The notes under the pieces: model-generated
Databases searched by the model: none
What the model saw: only the letters and a program-made list of their open reading frames with translations
What the model was told of the DNA's origin: nothing
Translations under genes and position numbers: made by a program
Shown: piece after piece, positions 16,387 through 24,424 of the stretch
Numbering within the stretch: the stretch's first letter is position 1
Layout: each line of letters begins with the position of its first letter
Assembly: GCF_003324565.1 (NCBI RefSeq)
Contig: NZ_QOLA01000007.1
Location: 62,001 to 126,000, forward strand
Direction: 5' to 3'
Origin: Streptomyces sp. SDr-06
GTDB taxonomy: Bacteria > Actinomycetota > Actinomycetes > Streptomycetales > Streptomycetaceae
Length of the DNA stretch: 64,000 bases

Positions 16387-19300
16387 ATGGACCGTGACAA
16401 CACCGCCACCCCCTTCTCCCTCTCCCGCCGCCAACTCCTCGCCGCCGCGGGCGCGGCCGGAGCCGTCACCGCCGTCGGCCCCGTGCCCGCCCTGGCCGCA
16501 CCGCGCACCGGACTCCCGCTCCACTTCACGCAGTCCACCAACGGAGCGGCGACCCTCTCGCCCGCCGGGGACCGGCTGATCGCCGAGGTGCAGGACGTCC
16601 TGTGGTCGGTGCCCCGCGCCGGCGGCAGGGCCGAGCCCCTCACCCCGGCCGGACTCGAACCCACCCGGCCCGTGTACGCGCCCGACGGCGAACTCATCGC
16701 GTTCTGCGCCTACAAGAGCGGCAACTACCACATCTGGACCATGCGGCCCGACGGCTCGCAGGTGCGCCAGCACACCGACGGCCCGTGGGACGACCGGGGC
16801 CCCGCGTGGTCGCCCGACGGCACCCGCGTCGCCTTCGCCTCGGAGCGCGCGGGCGACCCGGTGGCGGGCAGCCCCTACCGCATCCACGTACTCGATCTGC
16901 GCACCGGCCGGTTGACCCGCCTCACCGGGCTCCCCGGACAGGAGGGCCCGCTCCAGAACGGCCCGTGGGAGGACTTCGACCCCACCTGGTCGCCCGACGG
17001 CAAGCGGATCCTGTTCGTCCGCGCCCAGGCCGTCACCACGCCGTTCGGGCTCGGCGTGGACGCCAGAACCATCGCCGCCGTGCCCGCCGACGGGGCGGGC
17101 GCGGTCACCGTCGAGCACACCGAGACCGAGAACGCACAGGTCATGACGCCTTGCCTGGCGCCCGACGGGCGCCGCCTGGCCTATCTGCGCACCACGGCCG
17201 CGCCCAACGCCTCCTGCGTCCTGGTCGTCGACGGCAAACCCGTCCCGGTCACCGGGGACATCGCCCCGATGCCCCCGCGCTGGACGGCCCACGGCGAGCT
17301 GCTCCTCACCCTGGACGGCCGGTTCACCCTCGTGCGCCCCGACGAGCCCGCCGGGCCGGAGACCATCGCGTTCGAGGGCGTGCTGCCCGTGGACCGGCCG
17401 CGCTACCAGGTCAAGTCCTACGACCTCGGGGAGGAGCGGGTGCGTCCGGTGCGCGGCATCCATCTGCCCGCGCTGTCGCCGGACGGCCGGAGCATCGCCT
17501 TCGCGGCCCTCAACTCGCTCTGGCTCGCCGACACCTCCGGCTCCCGGCCGCCGCAGCGCCTGCGCCAGTCGGCCGCCACCCGCTATCTGCTCGGACCGGT
17601 CTGGGCGCGTGACGGCCGCTCCCTCCTGTACGCCGACGACCGGGACGGGCTGCTCGGTGTCTACCGGCGCGATCTCGCCACCGGGGAGGAGAGCGCCGTG
17701 GCCACCGGCGGCCGGGTGCACCCGGCGCTCTCACCCGACGGGACGCGGCTCGCCGCGATCGACATGTCCGGCCGGCTCGTCGTGCGCGACCTCGCGAGCG
17801 GGACCGAACGCGTGCTTCTCACCGCGCTCGGCGCGGGCGGACTGCCCGGCCGTCCGACCTGGTCGCCCGACGGCCGCTATGTGGCCCTGTGCGACCGCAA
17901 CCGTCTCAACCTGCGCTTCCGCGAGGGCTACAACGTCATCCGGGTCGTCGACACCACCAGCGGCGCGGACCGGCTGCACGCCGTCGCCCCGCACGCCTCC
18001 ATCGCCGACCGCTACGACTCCGGCCCCGTCTGGTCGCCCGACGGCCGCTGGATGGCGGTCGTCGTCGAATCCGCGCTGTGCCTGCTGCCCGTCGCCCCCG
18101 ACGGCACCCCGCAGGGCCCGCCGCGCACCCTCACCACCGAACCCGCCGACCACCCCTCCTGGTCCGGCGACTCCACGACGCTGCTCTACCTGTCCGGCGC
18201 CCGGCTGCGGCTCATCGGCGTCGACGGCGGCGCCGCGCGCACCGTACGGATCGCCCTCGACCAGCGCAGGCCCGCGCCCGCCGACACCGTGGTGCACGCC
18301 GGGCGGCTCTGGGACGGCACCGGCGACACGGTGCGGGACGACGTCGACATCGTGGTGCGCGCCGGACGCGTCGCCGCCGTAGAACCCCACCGCAAGCGCG
18401 GAGCGCTGCGCAGCGTCGACGCCTCGGACCGCACCGTCGTGCCCGGGCTCTGGGACACCCACACCCACCCCTGGCAGAGCACGTACGGCGGCCGCCAGAC
18501 CGTCGGGCAGCTCACGTACGGCATCACCACCGCCGTCTCCCTCGGCGGGTTCGCCTATGAGCAGGCGCGCATCCGCGAGGCCGTCGCCACCGGGCAGCTC
18601 GCCGGGCCCCGGCTGCTGACCACCGGGGAACTGCTCGACGGATCGCGGGTCGCCTACAGCATGGGCCGCGCCCACCGCACCGAGGCGGGTCTCCAGCGGT
18701 CCCTGGAGCGCGGCGCCGCCCTGGACTGGGACTTCGTCAAGACCTATGTGCGGGCCCCGAGTTGGATCATGCGGGAGGCGGCCCGGTTCGCGCACGAACG
18801 GCTCGGTGTGCGCTCGGGCAGCCATCTCCTGTCCCCGGGCGTCGAAGTGGGCCAGGACCTGACGACCCATCTGCTCGCCACGCAGCGCGCCGAGTTCGGC
18901 CACGCCACCAGCGCGACGGGGCACGCCTATGAGGACGTCATCGAGATCTACACGGCGCGGGGGATCAACTTCGCGCTCATCGTGACGCCCTTCACCTCGG
19001 CGCCGCTGCTCGGCGCGGACCCCGCGCTCGCCGACGACCCCCGGGTCACCACCGTCATGCCGCCCTGGGACTCGGCGGCCGTGCGGAAGGCGTCGGGCGT
19101 CGCGCCGACCGCGGCCCAACTGGCCACCCTGCGCACGGAGACCGACGTCTACCGCCGGGTCCTGGAAGGGGGCGGGCTCGTGGCGCTCGGCACCGACCAG
19201 CCCCTCGTGCCCGTGGGACTCTCGCTCCACCTGAGCCTGCGCGCCCTCCACCGCGGCGGCCTGTCCCCGGCCGCCGCGCTGCGCACCGCGACCGTTCTGC

Positions 19301-19569
19301 CGGCCCGGCTGTTCGGGCTCGACAAGGACCTCGGCACGGTCGAGCGCGGCAAGCTCGCCGATCTCACCCTGGTCGACGGCGATCCGTTCACGGACTTCGA
19401 CTCCCTGGTGCGCACCACGGGGGTGCTGAGGGGAGGCGTGCCGTACACGACCGACGAGCTGGTGGACGCCTTCGAGCCGCACGAGCGGCACGCCGCGGCG
19501 AAGGCCGAGAACTGGCTGGAGGTGGGCCGCCTGATGCGCCGCGACGGCTGCTGCGACGCCGGTCTCTGA
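16387..19569 (+). CDS. Secreted PD40 beta-propeller/amidohydrolase fusion protein
   Basis: A 1060-aa protein. Residues 1-40 form a Tat signal (LSRRQLLAAAGAAGAV, ending PALAAPR). Residues about 45-630 contain TolB/PD40-type propeller repeats of the form WSPDGxxxxF (WSPDGTRVAFAS, WSPDGKRILFVR, WSPDGRYVALCD, WSPDGRWMAVVV). The C-terminal part from about 635 is an amidohydrolase: metal motif HTHPW, then SGSHL, a His in FGHATSATGH and the late Asp in LGTDQPLVPVG. Such fusions are imidazolonepropionase/prolidase-like hydrolases of unknown substrate, possibly peptides. There is no clear ribosome-binding site ahead of ATG 16387. It follows the arabinofuranosidase gene by 110 bp and may be independent of it. 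Confidence 0.85.
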   Translation: MDRDNTATPFSLSRRQLLAAAGAAGAVTAVGPVPALAAPRTGLPLHFTQSTNGAATLSPAGDRLIAEVQDVLWSVPRAGGRAEPLTPAGLEPTRPVYAPDGELIAFCAYKSGNYHIWTMRPDGSQVRQHTDGPWDDRGPAWSPDGTRVAFASERAGDPVAGSPYRIHVLDLRTGRLTRLTGLPGQEGPLQNGPWEDFDPTWSPDGKRILFVRAQAVTTPFGLGVDARTIAAVPADGAGAVTVEHTETENAQVMTPCLAPDGRRLAYLRTTAAPNASCVLVVDGKPVPVTGDIAPMPPRWTAHGELLLTLDGRFTLVRPDEPAGPETIAFEGVLPVDRPRYQVKSYDLGEERVRPVRGIHLPALSPDGRSIAFAALNSLWLADTSGSRPPQRLRQSAATRYLLGPVWARDGRSLLYADDRDGLLGVYRRDLATGEESAVATGGRVHPALSPDGTRLAAIDMSGRLVVRDLASGTERVLLTALGAGGLPGRPTWSPDGRYVALCDRNRLNLRFREGYNVIRVVDTTSGADRLHAVAPHASIADRYDSGPVWSPDGRWMAVVVESALCLLPVAPDGTPQGPPRTLTTEPADHPSWSGDSTTLLYLSGARLRLIGVDGGAARTVRIALDQRRPAPADTVVHAGRLWDGTGDTVRDDVDIVVRAGRVAAVEPHRKRGALRSVDASDRTVVPGLWDTHTHPWQSTYGGRQTVGQLTYGITTAVSLGGFAYEQARIREAVATGQLAGPRLLTTGELLDGSRVAYSMGRAHRTEAGLQRSLERGAALDWDFVKTYVRAPSWIMREAARFAHERLGVRSGSHLLSPGVEVGQDLTTHLLATQRAEFGHATSATGHAYEDVIEIYTARGINFALIVTPFTSAPLLGADPALADDPRVTTVMPPWDSAAVRKASGVAPTAAQLATLRTETDVYRRVLEGGGLVALGTDQPLVPVGLSLHLSLRALHRGGLSPAAALRTATVLPARLFGLDKDLGTVERGKLADLTLVDGDPFTDFDSLVRTTGVLRGGVPYTTDELVDAFEPHERHAAAKAENWLEVGRLMRRDGCCDAGL

Positions 19570-19577
19570 GACCACCG

Positions 19578-19603
19578 GGCCGGGCCACGACCGTGGCCCG
19601 GCC
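19578..19603. terminator. Hairpin between convergent genes
   Basis: GGCCGGGCCACG at 19578-19589 and CGTGGCCCGGCC at 19592-19603 form a perfect 12-bp stem with a 2-nt loop. It lies directly after the amidohydrolase stop and before the stop of the convergent small gene. Confidence 0.7.
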
Positions 19604-19620
19604 GCCGGGTCGCCCGAACG

Positions 19621-19911
19621 TCAGCCGAGGGCGGCGAGCCCCTTCTCCAGGTCCTCCCCGTTCATGACCGGCACGAAGGACACCTTGGCGCCCATCTCCA
19701 TGAAGAACGGCTCGGCGTTCCTCGGGATCTGGGACGGGTCGGCCAGGTCGAAGAAGATGAGTGCCGTGCGGCACCCGTCCTCGGCGGTGAAGTAGGCGGC
19801 CTCGGGACGCAGGGCCTCCATCGCCGCCTGCATCGTCTTCTGCATGGTTCCGTTGCGGATGACGTCGTTGGTCTTCTCGGTGTCGAGAACGGCCTTCAGG
19901 AGTACGCGCAC
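19621..19911 (-). CDS. Small conserved protein, probably ferredoxin-like fold
   Basis: A 96-aa cytoplasmic protein (VRVLLKAVLDTEKTN to GLAALG). The beta-alpha-beta pattern, with TALIFFDLADPSQIP in the centre, is like dimeric alpha-beta barrel proteins of the DUF3303/muconolactone isomerase type, but I cannot assign a function. Two in-frame GTG codons compete as start. The one at 19911 has GGGGAGAGG at a normal distance, whereas the one at 19920 lies on that element. It stands alone between a convergent hydrolase gene and a divergent permease gene. Confidence 0.7.
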   Translation of the reverse strand: MRVLLKAVLDTEKTNDVIRNGTMQKTMQAAMEALRPEAAYFTAEDGCRTALIFFDLADPSQIPRNAEPFFMEMGAKVSFVPVMNGEDLEKGLAALG

Positions 19912-20072
19912 GGTACTCACCTCTCCCCGACCGGGCGGGTGCCCTCGACGCACCGGTCACTCCCGGCCGTATCCATCCCCAGCGTCTCCCTTTTGCCCCG
20001 CTCTGACAATGTGTGCCCCGAACAGACCACCAGGACGCGCGGCCGTCCGGGGCCGCGGGCTCCAATGAACGG

Positions 20073-20753
20073 GTGACCGCGCCTCCCGACGACTGCCTCG
20101 CGCGCAATGACTGGATCTGTGGCGCCTATCTGTCGAGCCGCCGCCAGATCCTCTGGGACGCGGTGCTCCAGCACCTCCACCTCACGGCGGTCTCCGTCGC
20201 GCTCGGCCTGCTCGTCGCCGTACCGCTGGCCGTCGCGGCCCGCCGCTGGCGCTGGGCCGCGGGACCGGTGCTCGGGGTGACGACGATCCTCTACACCATC
20301 CCCTCCCTCGCCATGTTCTCGCTGCTGCTGCCGGTCTACGGCCTCTCCGCCTCGATTGTCATCGCGGGTCTGGTCCTGTACTCCCTGACGCTGCTCGTAC
20401 GGAACATCCTGGCCGGGCTGCGCGCCGTACCCGAGGACACCCGGCAGGCGGCCCGCGGCATGGGCTACGGGCCGGTACGGCTGCTCCTGGCCGTGGAACT
20501 CCCGCTCGCTGTGCCCGCCGCCATGGCGGGTCTGCGCATCGCCACCGTCTCCGCGGTCTCGCTGGTGACGGTCGGCGCCATCGTCGGCTACGGCGGACTC
20601 GGCAACCTGATCTACTCCGGGATGAACACCTACTTCAAGGCGCAGGTGCTCACCGCGTCCGTGCTGTGCGTCGTGATCGCCGTGGCCGCCGATCTGGTGC
20701 TGCTGGCCATCCAGCGCCTGCTGACGCCCTGGACGCGGGCGGAACCCGCGTGA
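20073..20753 (+). CDS. Osmoprotectant-type ABC transporter permease 1 (OpuCB/ProW-like)
   Basis: A 226-aa membrane protein with about five or six hydrophobic segments and the BPD_transp_1 loop (AARGMGYGPVRLLLAVELPLA). The N-terminal NDWICGAYLSSRRQ is typical of quaternary-amine permeases. GTG 20073 was chosen because upstream codons are not protein-like; no strong ribosome-binding site is seen. Its TGA overlaps the GTG of the second permease. With that permease, the binding lipoprotein downstream and the CBS-containing ATPase on the opposite strand it makes a complete glycine betaine/choline-type importer. Confidence 0.9.
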   Translation: MTAPPDDCLARNDWICGAYLSSRRQILWDAVLQHLHLTAVSVALGLLVAVPLAVAARRWRWAAGPVLGVTTILYTIPSLAMFSLLLPVYGLSASIVIAGLVLYSLTLLVRNILAGLRAVPEDTRQAARGMGYGPVRLLLAVELPLAVPAAMAGLRIATVSAVSLVTVGAIVGYGGLGNLIYSGMNTYFKAQVLTASVLCVVIAVAADLVLLAIQRLLTPWTRAEPA

Positions 20754-21424
20754 ACACCCTCTCCGACGCCTGGTCGTGGCTCACCTCCGCCGCCCACTGG
20801 TCGGGCGAGAACGGCATCTGGCACCGGCTGGGCGAACACCTCTGGCTGACCGCGCTGTGCCTCGTCCTGAGCTGCCTCATCGCGCTGCCGGTGGCCCTCG
20901 TGCTCGGCCACCTCGGCAAGGGCGGCACGCTCGCCGTCAACATCTCGAACGTGGGCCGTGCCGTGCCCACCTTCGCCGTTCTCGTGCTGCTCCTGCTGAC
21001 CCCGCTCGGCAAGCACGGCGAGTGGCCGACCATCATCGCGCTCATCCTGTTCGCCGTGCCGCCGCTGCTCACCAACGCCTACGTGGGCATGCGCGAGGTC
21101 GACCGGGACGTGGTGCGCGCGGCCCGGGGCATGGGCATGACCGGACGTCAACTCCTGCTCCGCGTCGAGCTGCCCCTGGCCCTCCCGCTGATCCTCACCG
21201 GCGTCCGCATCGCCGCCGTGCAGCTCGTCGCAACCGCCACCCTCGCGGCCCTCGCGGGCGGCGGCGGGCTCGGCCGGATCATCACCGCGGGCTTCAACCT
21301 CGCCTCCACCCCTCAGGTCGTCGCGGGCGCCGTGCTCGTGGCGGTCTTCGCCCTCGTGGTGGAGGGCGTCTTCGAGGCGGTCCAGCGCCTGGCGCCGCGG
21401 TGGGCGAGGGGCGGTTTCGGATGA
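20750..21424 (+). CDS. Osmoprotectant-type ABC transporter permease 2 (OpuCD/ProZ-like)
   Basis: A 224-aa membrane protein homologous to the preceding permease, beginning at a GTG that overlaps its stop codon. The EAA-type loop reads RAARGMGMTGRQLLLRVELPLALPLI, followed by GGGGLGRIITAGFNLAS, characteristic of OpuB/OpuC permeases. It begins with an amphipathic stretch (LSDAWSWLTSAAHW) before the first membrane segment. Its stop overlaps the ATG of the binding-protein gene, so the three genes form one coupled unit. The two permeases would form the heterodimeric channel. Confidence 0.9.
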   Translation: MNTLSDAWSWLTSAAHWSGENGIWHRLGEHLWLTALCLVLSCLIALPVALVLGHLGKGGTLAVNISNVGRAVPTFAVLVLLLLTPLGKHGEWPTIIALILFAVPPLLTNAYVGMREVDRDVVRAARGMGMTGRQLLLRVELPLALPLILTGVRIAAVQLVATATLAALAGGGGLGRIITAGFNLASTPQVVAGAVLVAVFALVVEGVFEAVQRLAPRWARGGFG

Positions 21425-22359
21425 GGCCGCGCCTGCTCCCGGCCGTCCTCGCCCTGACGGCGGTCACCGCCTGCGCCACCGGGCCGAGCCTGGAGCGACA
21501 GGGAGCGGTCACCGCGCCCCCCGGCGACAGCAAGCACCTGACGATCGGCACCGCCGGATTCACCGAGAGCGACCTCCTCGCCCAGATGTACGCGCTGCTG
21601 CTCGGCAGGGCGGGCTACGGCACGAAGATCCTCTCGGTCACCAACCGGGAGATCTACGAACCCGCCCTGGAGAACGGCCAGATCGACATGGTGCCCGAGT
21701 ACGCGGCGACCTTCGCGGACTGGCTCAACTCCAAGACCCACGGCCCCGACGCGAAGCCCGTCGGCTCCCCGGACCTGGACCGCACGATGAAGGCCCTGCG
21801 CGCCCTGGCCGGCCCCCGCGGGCTCACCGTCCTCGACCCCGGCAGGGCGGTGGACCAGAACGCCTTCGCCGTCGCCCAGTCCTACGCGCGCGAGCACCGG
21901 CTCAGGACGCTGAGCGACCTCGGTGCGGCGAAGCTTCCGGTACGGCTCGCGGCGGGCGACGAGTGCGTCCAGCGTCCCTACTGCGAGCCCGGGTTGAAGA
22001 AGACGTACGGGATCAACGTCACGGCCGTCGACCCCAAGGGAGTCGGCACGACCCAGGCCAAGCAGGCCGTGCAGAGCGGTCAGGACCAGATGGTCCTGAC
22101 CACCACCACGGACGCCACGCTCTCCGGCTTCGGCCTGGTGCTGCTGGCCGACGACAAGCATCTGCAGAACGCCGACTACATCGTGCCGGTGGTGAACCGC
22201 TCACGGGCGGGCAGCGCCGGCGTGACCGGCGCGCTCGGCCGGCTCAACACGGTGCTCACCACCGCCGACCTCGCCTCCCTGAACGAACAGGTCGACAGCT
22301 GGCGGCGACTGCCCGAGGACGTGGCCCGCGACTACCTGAAGTCCAAGCACCTCATCTGA
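21421..22359 (+). CDS. Glycine betaine/osmoprotectant-binding lipoprotein (OpuAC/ProX family)
   Basis: A 312-aa lipoprotein with lipobox AVTAC and Cys18 as lipidated residue. The mature domain has the type II osmoprotectant-binding pattern: LTIGTAGFTESDLLAQMYALLL, then YEPALENGQIDMVPEYAATF, then a DQMVLTTTTDATLSGFGLVLLADDK hinge region. These resemble OpuCC/ProX proteins, which hold quaternary ammonium groups in an aromatic cage; the exact ligand is unknown. Its ATG overlaps the second permease stop. The gene ends 11 bp from the convergent lipase stop, with no obvious hairpin between them. Confidence 0.91.
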   Translation: MRPRLLPAVLALTAVTACATGPSLERQGAVTAPPGDSKHLTIGTAGFTESDLLAQMYALLLGRAGYGTKILSVTNREIYEPALENGQIDMVPEYAATFADWLNSKTHGPDAKPVGSPDLDRTMKALRALAGPRGLTVLDPGRAVDQNAFAVAQSYAREHRLRTLSDLGAAKLPVRLAAGDECVQRPYCEPGLKKTYGINVTAVDPKGVGTTQAKQAVQSGQDQMVLTTTTDATLSGFGLVLLADDKHLQNADYIVPVVNRSRAGSAGVTGALGRLNTVLTTADLASLNEQVDSWRRLPEDVARDYLKSKHLI

Positions 22360-22370
22360 CCACAACGCGC

Positions 22371-23051
22371 CTACTGCTTGAGGAAGGTGAGCACACCCTG
22401 GGCGGTGGGGGCGTCGGTCAGGAGGTCGTTGTGCGCCAGGCATCCGGCGTCGGTGTTGACGGCGCCGGACAGCGGCACGCTGCTGTTGGGCAGGATGAAG
22501 CCGTCGCAGTCCGACCAGAACGTGGCGTACCGGGTGGCGCCCGGCGTCTCGTCGCCGCTCGCCAGACGGCTCTCGACGTACGAGTTCGGCGTCATGTCCC
22601 GGCATCCCTGGTCCCAGATGGCGCACGCCCAGGCCAGACTCGTCCCGTGGTTGGGCCCGCCGAGCGAGACCCAGTGCCGCACCACCGCGGCGCCGCCGCC
22701 GAACTTCACGTACCAGCGGGTGGGCAGGCTGCCCTGGCTGTGCGCGACGATGTCCACCTGCGCGGCGCCGGTCCGCGCGCGCACGGAGTCGACGTACGCG
22801 GCGAACCGGCCGGCCAGCACCTCGTTGGTCGACTGGCTGGAGTCGTACCCCCAGGCGAAGAGGACCCCGTCGGGGTAACCGGCCTGCCGGAAGCGGTCCT
22901 TCATGGTGCCCCAGACGCCCGGGTCGGCATTGCGCCCGTGCACGAAGACGACCGGAATCGGCGCGGAGGCCGACCGCGGGGCCGCTTGGGCGGCGGGGGC
23001 GAGGGTGCCGGTGAGCAGGGCGAGCGCGGTGGCGGCGGTGGCGAGGCGCAT
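22371..23051 (-). CDS. Secreted lipase/alpha-beta hydrolase (class 2 lipase-like)
   Basis: A 226-aa secreted enzyme. Residues 1-24 form a Sec signal peptide (ALALLTGTLAPAAQAAP). The mature part starts with PVVFVHGRNADPGVW, the oxyanion-hole HG motif. The nucleophile is Ser105 in VAHSQGS, the Asp is probably in WSDCDGFILPNSS, and the His is in CLAHNDLL near the C-terminus. Cysteines suggest one or two disulfides. The small size and fold match actinobacterial lipase class 2/triacylglycerol esterases. GGAG lies 6 bp before ATG 23051. It is inserted between the permease/binding-protein genes and the ATPase gene of the osmoprotectant system, on the ATPase strand. Confidence 0.88.
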   Translation of the reverse strand: MRLATAATALALLTGTLAPAAQAAPRSASAPIPVVFVHGRNADPGVWGTMKDRFRQAGYPDGVLFAWGYDSSQSTNEVLAGRFAAYVDSVRARTGAAQVDIVAHSQGSLPTRWYVKFGGGAAVVRHWVSLGGPNHGTSLAWACAIWDQGCRDMTPNSYVESRLASGDETPGATRYATFWSDCDGFILPNSSVPLSGAVNTDAGCLAHNDLLTDAPTAQGVLTFLKQ

Positions 23052-23193
23052 GGCGGCTCCAGCGGGGGTGGGTGTGGGGCGCCCTGTGCGAGGGCTACCG
23101 GATGGTAGCCAGCCGGTCCGCGGAAGGTAAGAGGCGTGCGGGGCCCGATTTCCGCGTGAAGGGCCGCAGGAGGGAGCGCCGTCCACCGCCCTC

Positions 23194-24354
23194 CTACGCG
23201 TCGGCGACCGAGTCGAAGTCGACGTCGCCCCGGGCCACCCCCAGCGCGTCCGCGTCCACCGACCGGCGCAGCGCCTCGTGCAGTTTCGCCGGGGTCAGGA
23301 CGCCGACGAAGCGGGCGCCGTCCACCACGGCCACCCAGCCCGCGTCGTACTGGAGCATCTCGCTGAACGCCTGCTTGAGCGGCGCCCCGACCGGCACCCA
23401 CGCCTCCATGCGCCGGGCCAGGTCGCCGACCGACCCGGCCCCGGCCGCCGAGAGCTCCTCCACGGCGACCCACCCGTGCAGCTCGCCCTCCTCGTTGAGC
23501 ACCACGGCCCACCGCGCGTCCTCGCCGCGCAGCCGTGCCGCGGCCGCCCCGGCGGGCTCGTCGAGCCGTACGAGCGGAGGCTGTTCCAGATCGTCGGGCT
23601 CCACCCGCGTCACCGACAGGCGCTTCAACCCCCGGTCCGCGCCCACGAATTGGGCCACGTACGAGGTGGCCGGAGCCCCGAGCACCGACGCCGGGGTGTC
23701 GAACTGCTCGATGCGCCCGGCCCCGTACACCGCCATGCGGTCGCCCATCCGCACGGCCTCCTCGATGTCGTGCGTCACCAGGAGGACGGTCTTGCGTACG
23801 GTCGCCTGGAGGCCGAGGAACTCGTTCTGGAGGCGTTCGCGCACCACCGGGTCGACCGCTCCGAACGGCTCGTCCATGAGCAGGACCGGCGGGTCCGCCG
23901 CCAACGCCCGGGCCACGCCCACCCGTTGGCGCTGGCCGCCGGAGAGCTGGGCCGGGTAGCGCGGGCCGTACGTCGTCGGGTCGAGGCCGACGAGGTCGAG
24001 CAGTTCGGCGGCCCGTGCCCGGGCCTTGGCGCGCTTCCAGCCGACCAGCGCCGGGACCGTCGCCGTGTTGTCGAGGACGGTGCGGTGCGGGAAGAGGCCG
24101 ACCTGCTGGATGACGTAGCCGATCCGGCGGCGCAGCCTGACCGGGTCGAGCGTGGCGATGTCCTCGCCCTCGACGAGGATGCGGCCGGCGGTGGGCTCGA
24201 TGAGCCGGTTCACCATCATCATGGTGGTGGTCTTGCCGCAGCCGGACGGTCCCACCAGCGTGACCAGTTCGCCCTTCGCGACCTCGAAGGACAGGTCGTC
24301 GACGGCGCGGGTGCCGTCCGGGTAGACCTTGCTGACCTGCTCGAACCGGATCAT
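23194..24354 (-). CDS. Osmoprotectant ABC transporter ATP-binding protein with CBS domains
   Basis: A 386-aa ATPase of the ProV/OpuCA family. Walker A GPSGCGKTT lies near residue 37, the Q-loop is in GYVIQQVGLFPHRT, the signature is LSGGQRQRVGVARAL, and Walker B is LLMDEPFGAVDP, followed by the H-loop in LLVTHDIEEA. Residues about 255-375 form a pair of CBS modules (RLRGEDARWAVVLNEEGELHGWV and QYDAGWVAVVDGARFVGVL) that sense ionic strength or nucleotides in relatives. It is the missing ATPase for the permease and binding-protein genes at 20073-22359, yet is encoded on the opposite strand beyond the lipase gene. A -10-like TAGCGT ends 6 bp before its ATG, suggesting a leaderless transcript. 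Confidence 0.93.
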   Translation of the reverse strand: MIRFEQVSKVYPDGTRAVDDLSFEVAKGELVTLVGPSGCGKTTTMMMVNRLIEPTAGRILVEGEDIATLDPVRLRRRIGYVIQQVGLFPHRTVLDNTATVPALVGWKRAKARARAAELLDLVGLDPTTYGPRYPAQLSGGQRQRVGVARALAADPPVLLMDEPFGAVDPVVRERLQNEFLGLQATVRKTVLLVTHDIEEAVRMGDRMAVYGAGRIEQFDTPASVLGAPATSYVAQFVGADRGLKRLSVTRVEPDDLEQPPLVRLDEPAGAAAARLRGEDARWAVVLNEEGELHGWVAVEELSAAGAGSVGDLARRMEAWVPVGAPLKQAFSEMLQYDAGWVAVVDGARFVGVLTPAKLHEALRRSVDADALGVARGDVDFDSVADA

Positions 24355-24360
24355 GGACCC

Positions 24361-24366
24361 ACGCTA
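24361..24366 (-). promoter_or_regulatory. -10-like element of a leaderless ATPase transcript
   Basis: On the minus strand TAGCGT is followed by six bases and then the ATG, so transcription would begin at or near the A of the start codon. No ribosome-binding site is visible. A matching -35 is not clear. Confidence 0.35.
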
Positions 24367-24424
24367 GGAGCCCTGGCCGCCGCGCGCACTCGGGCCGGTC
24401 CGCCGGAGTGGGAGCCGGGCCCGC

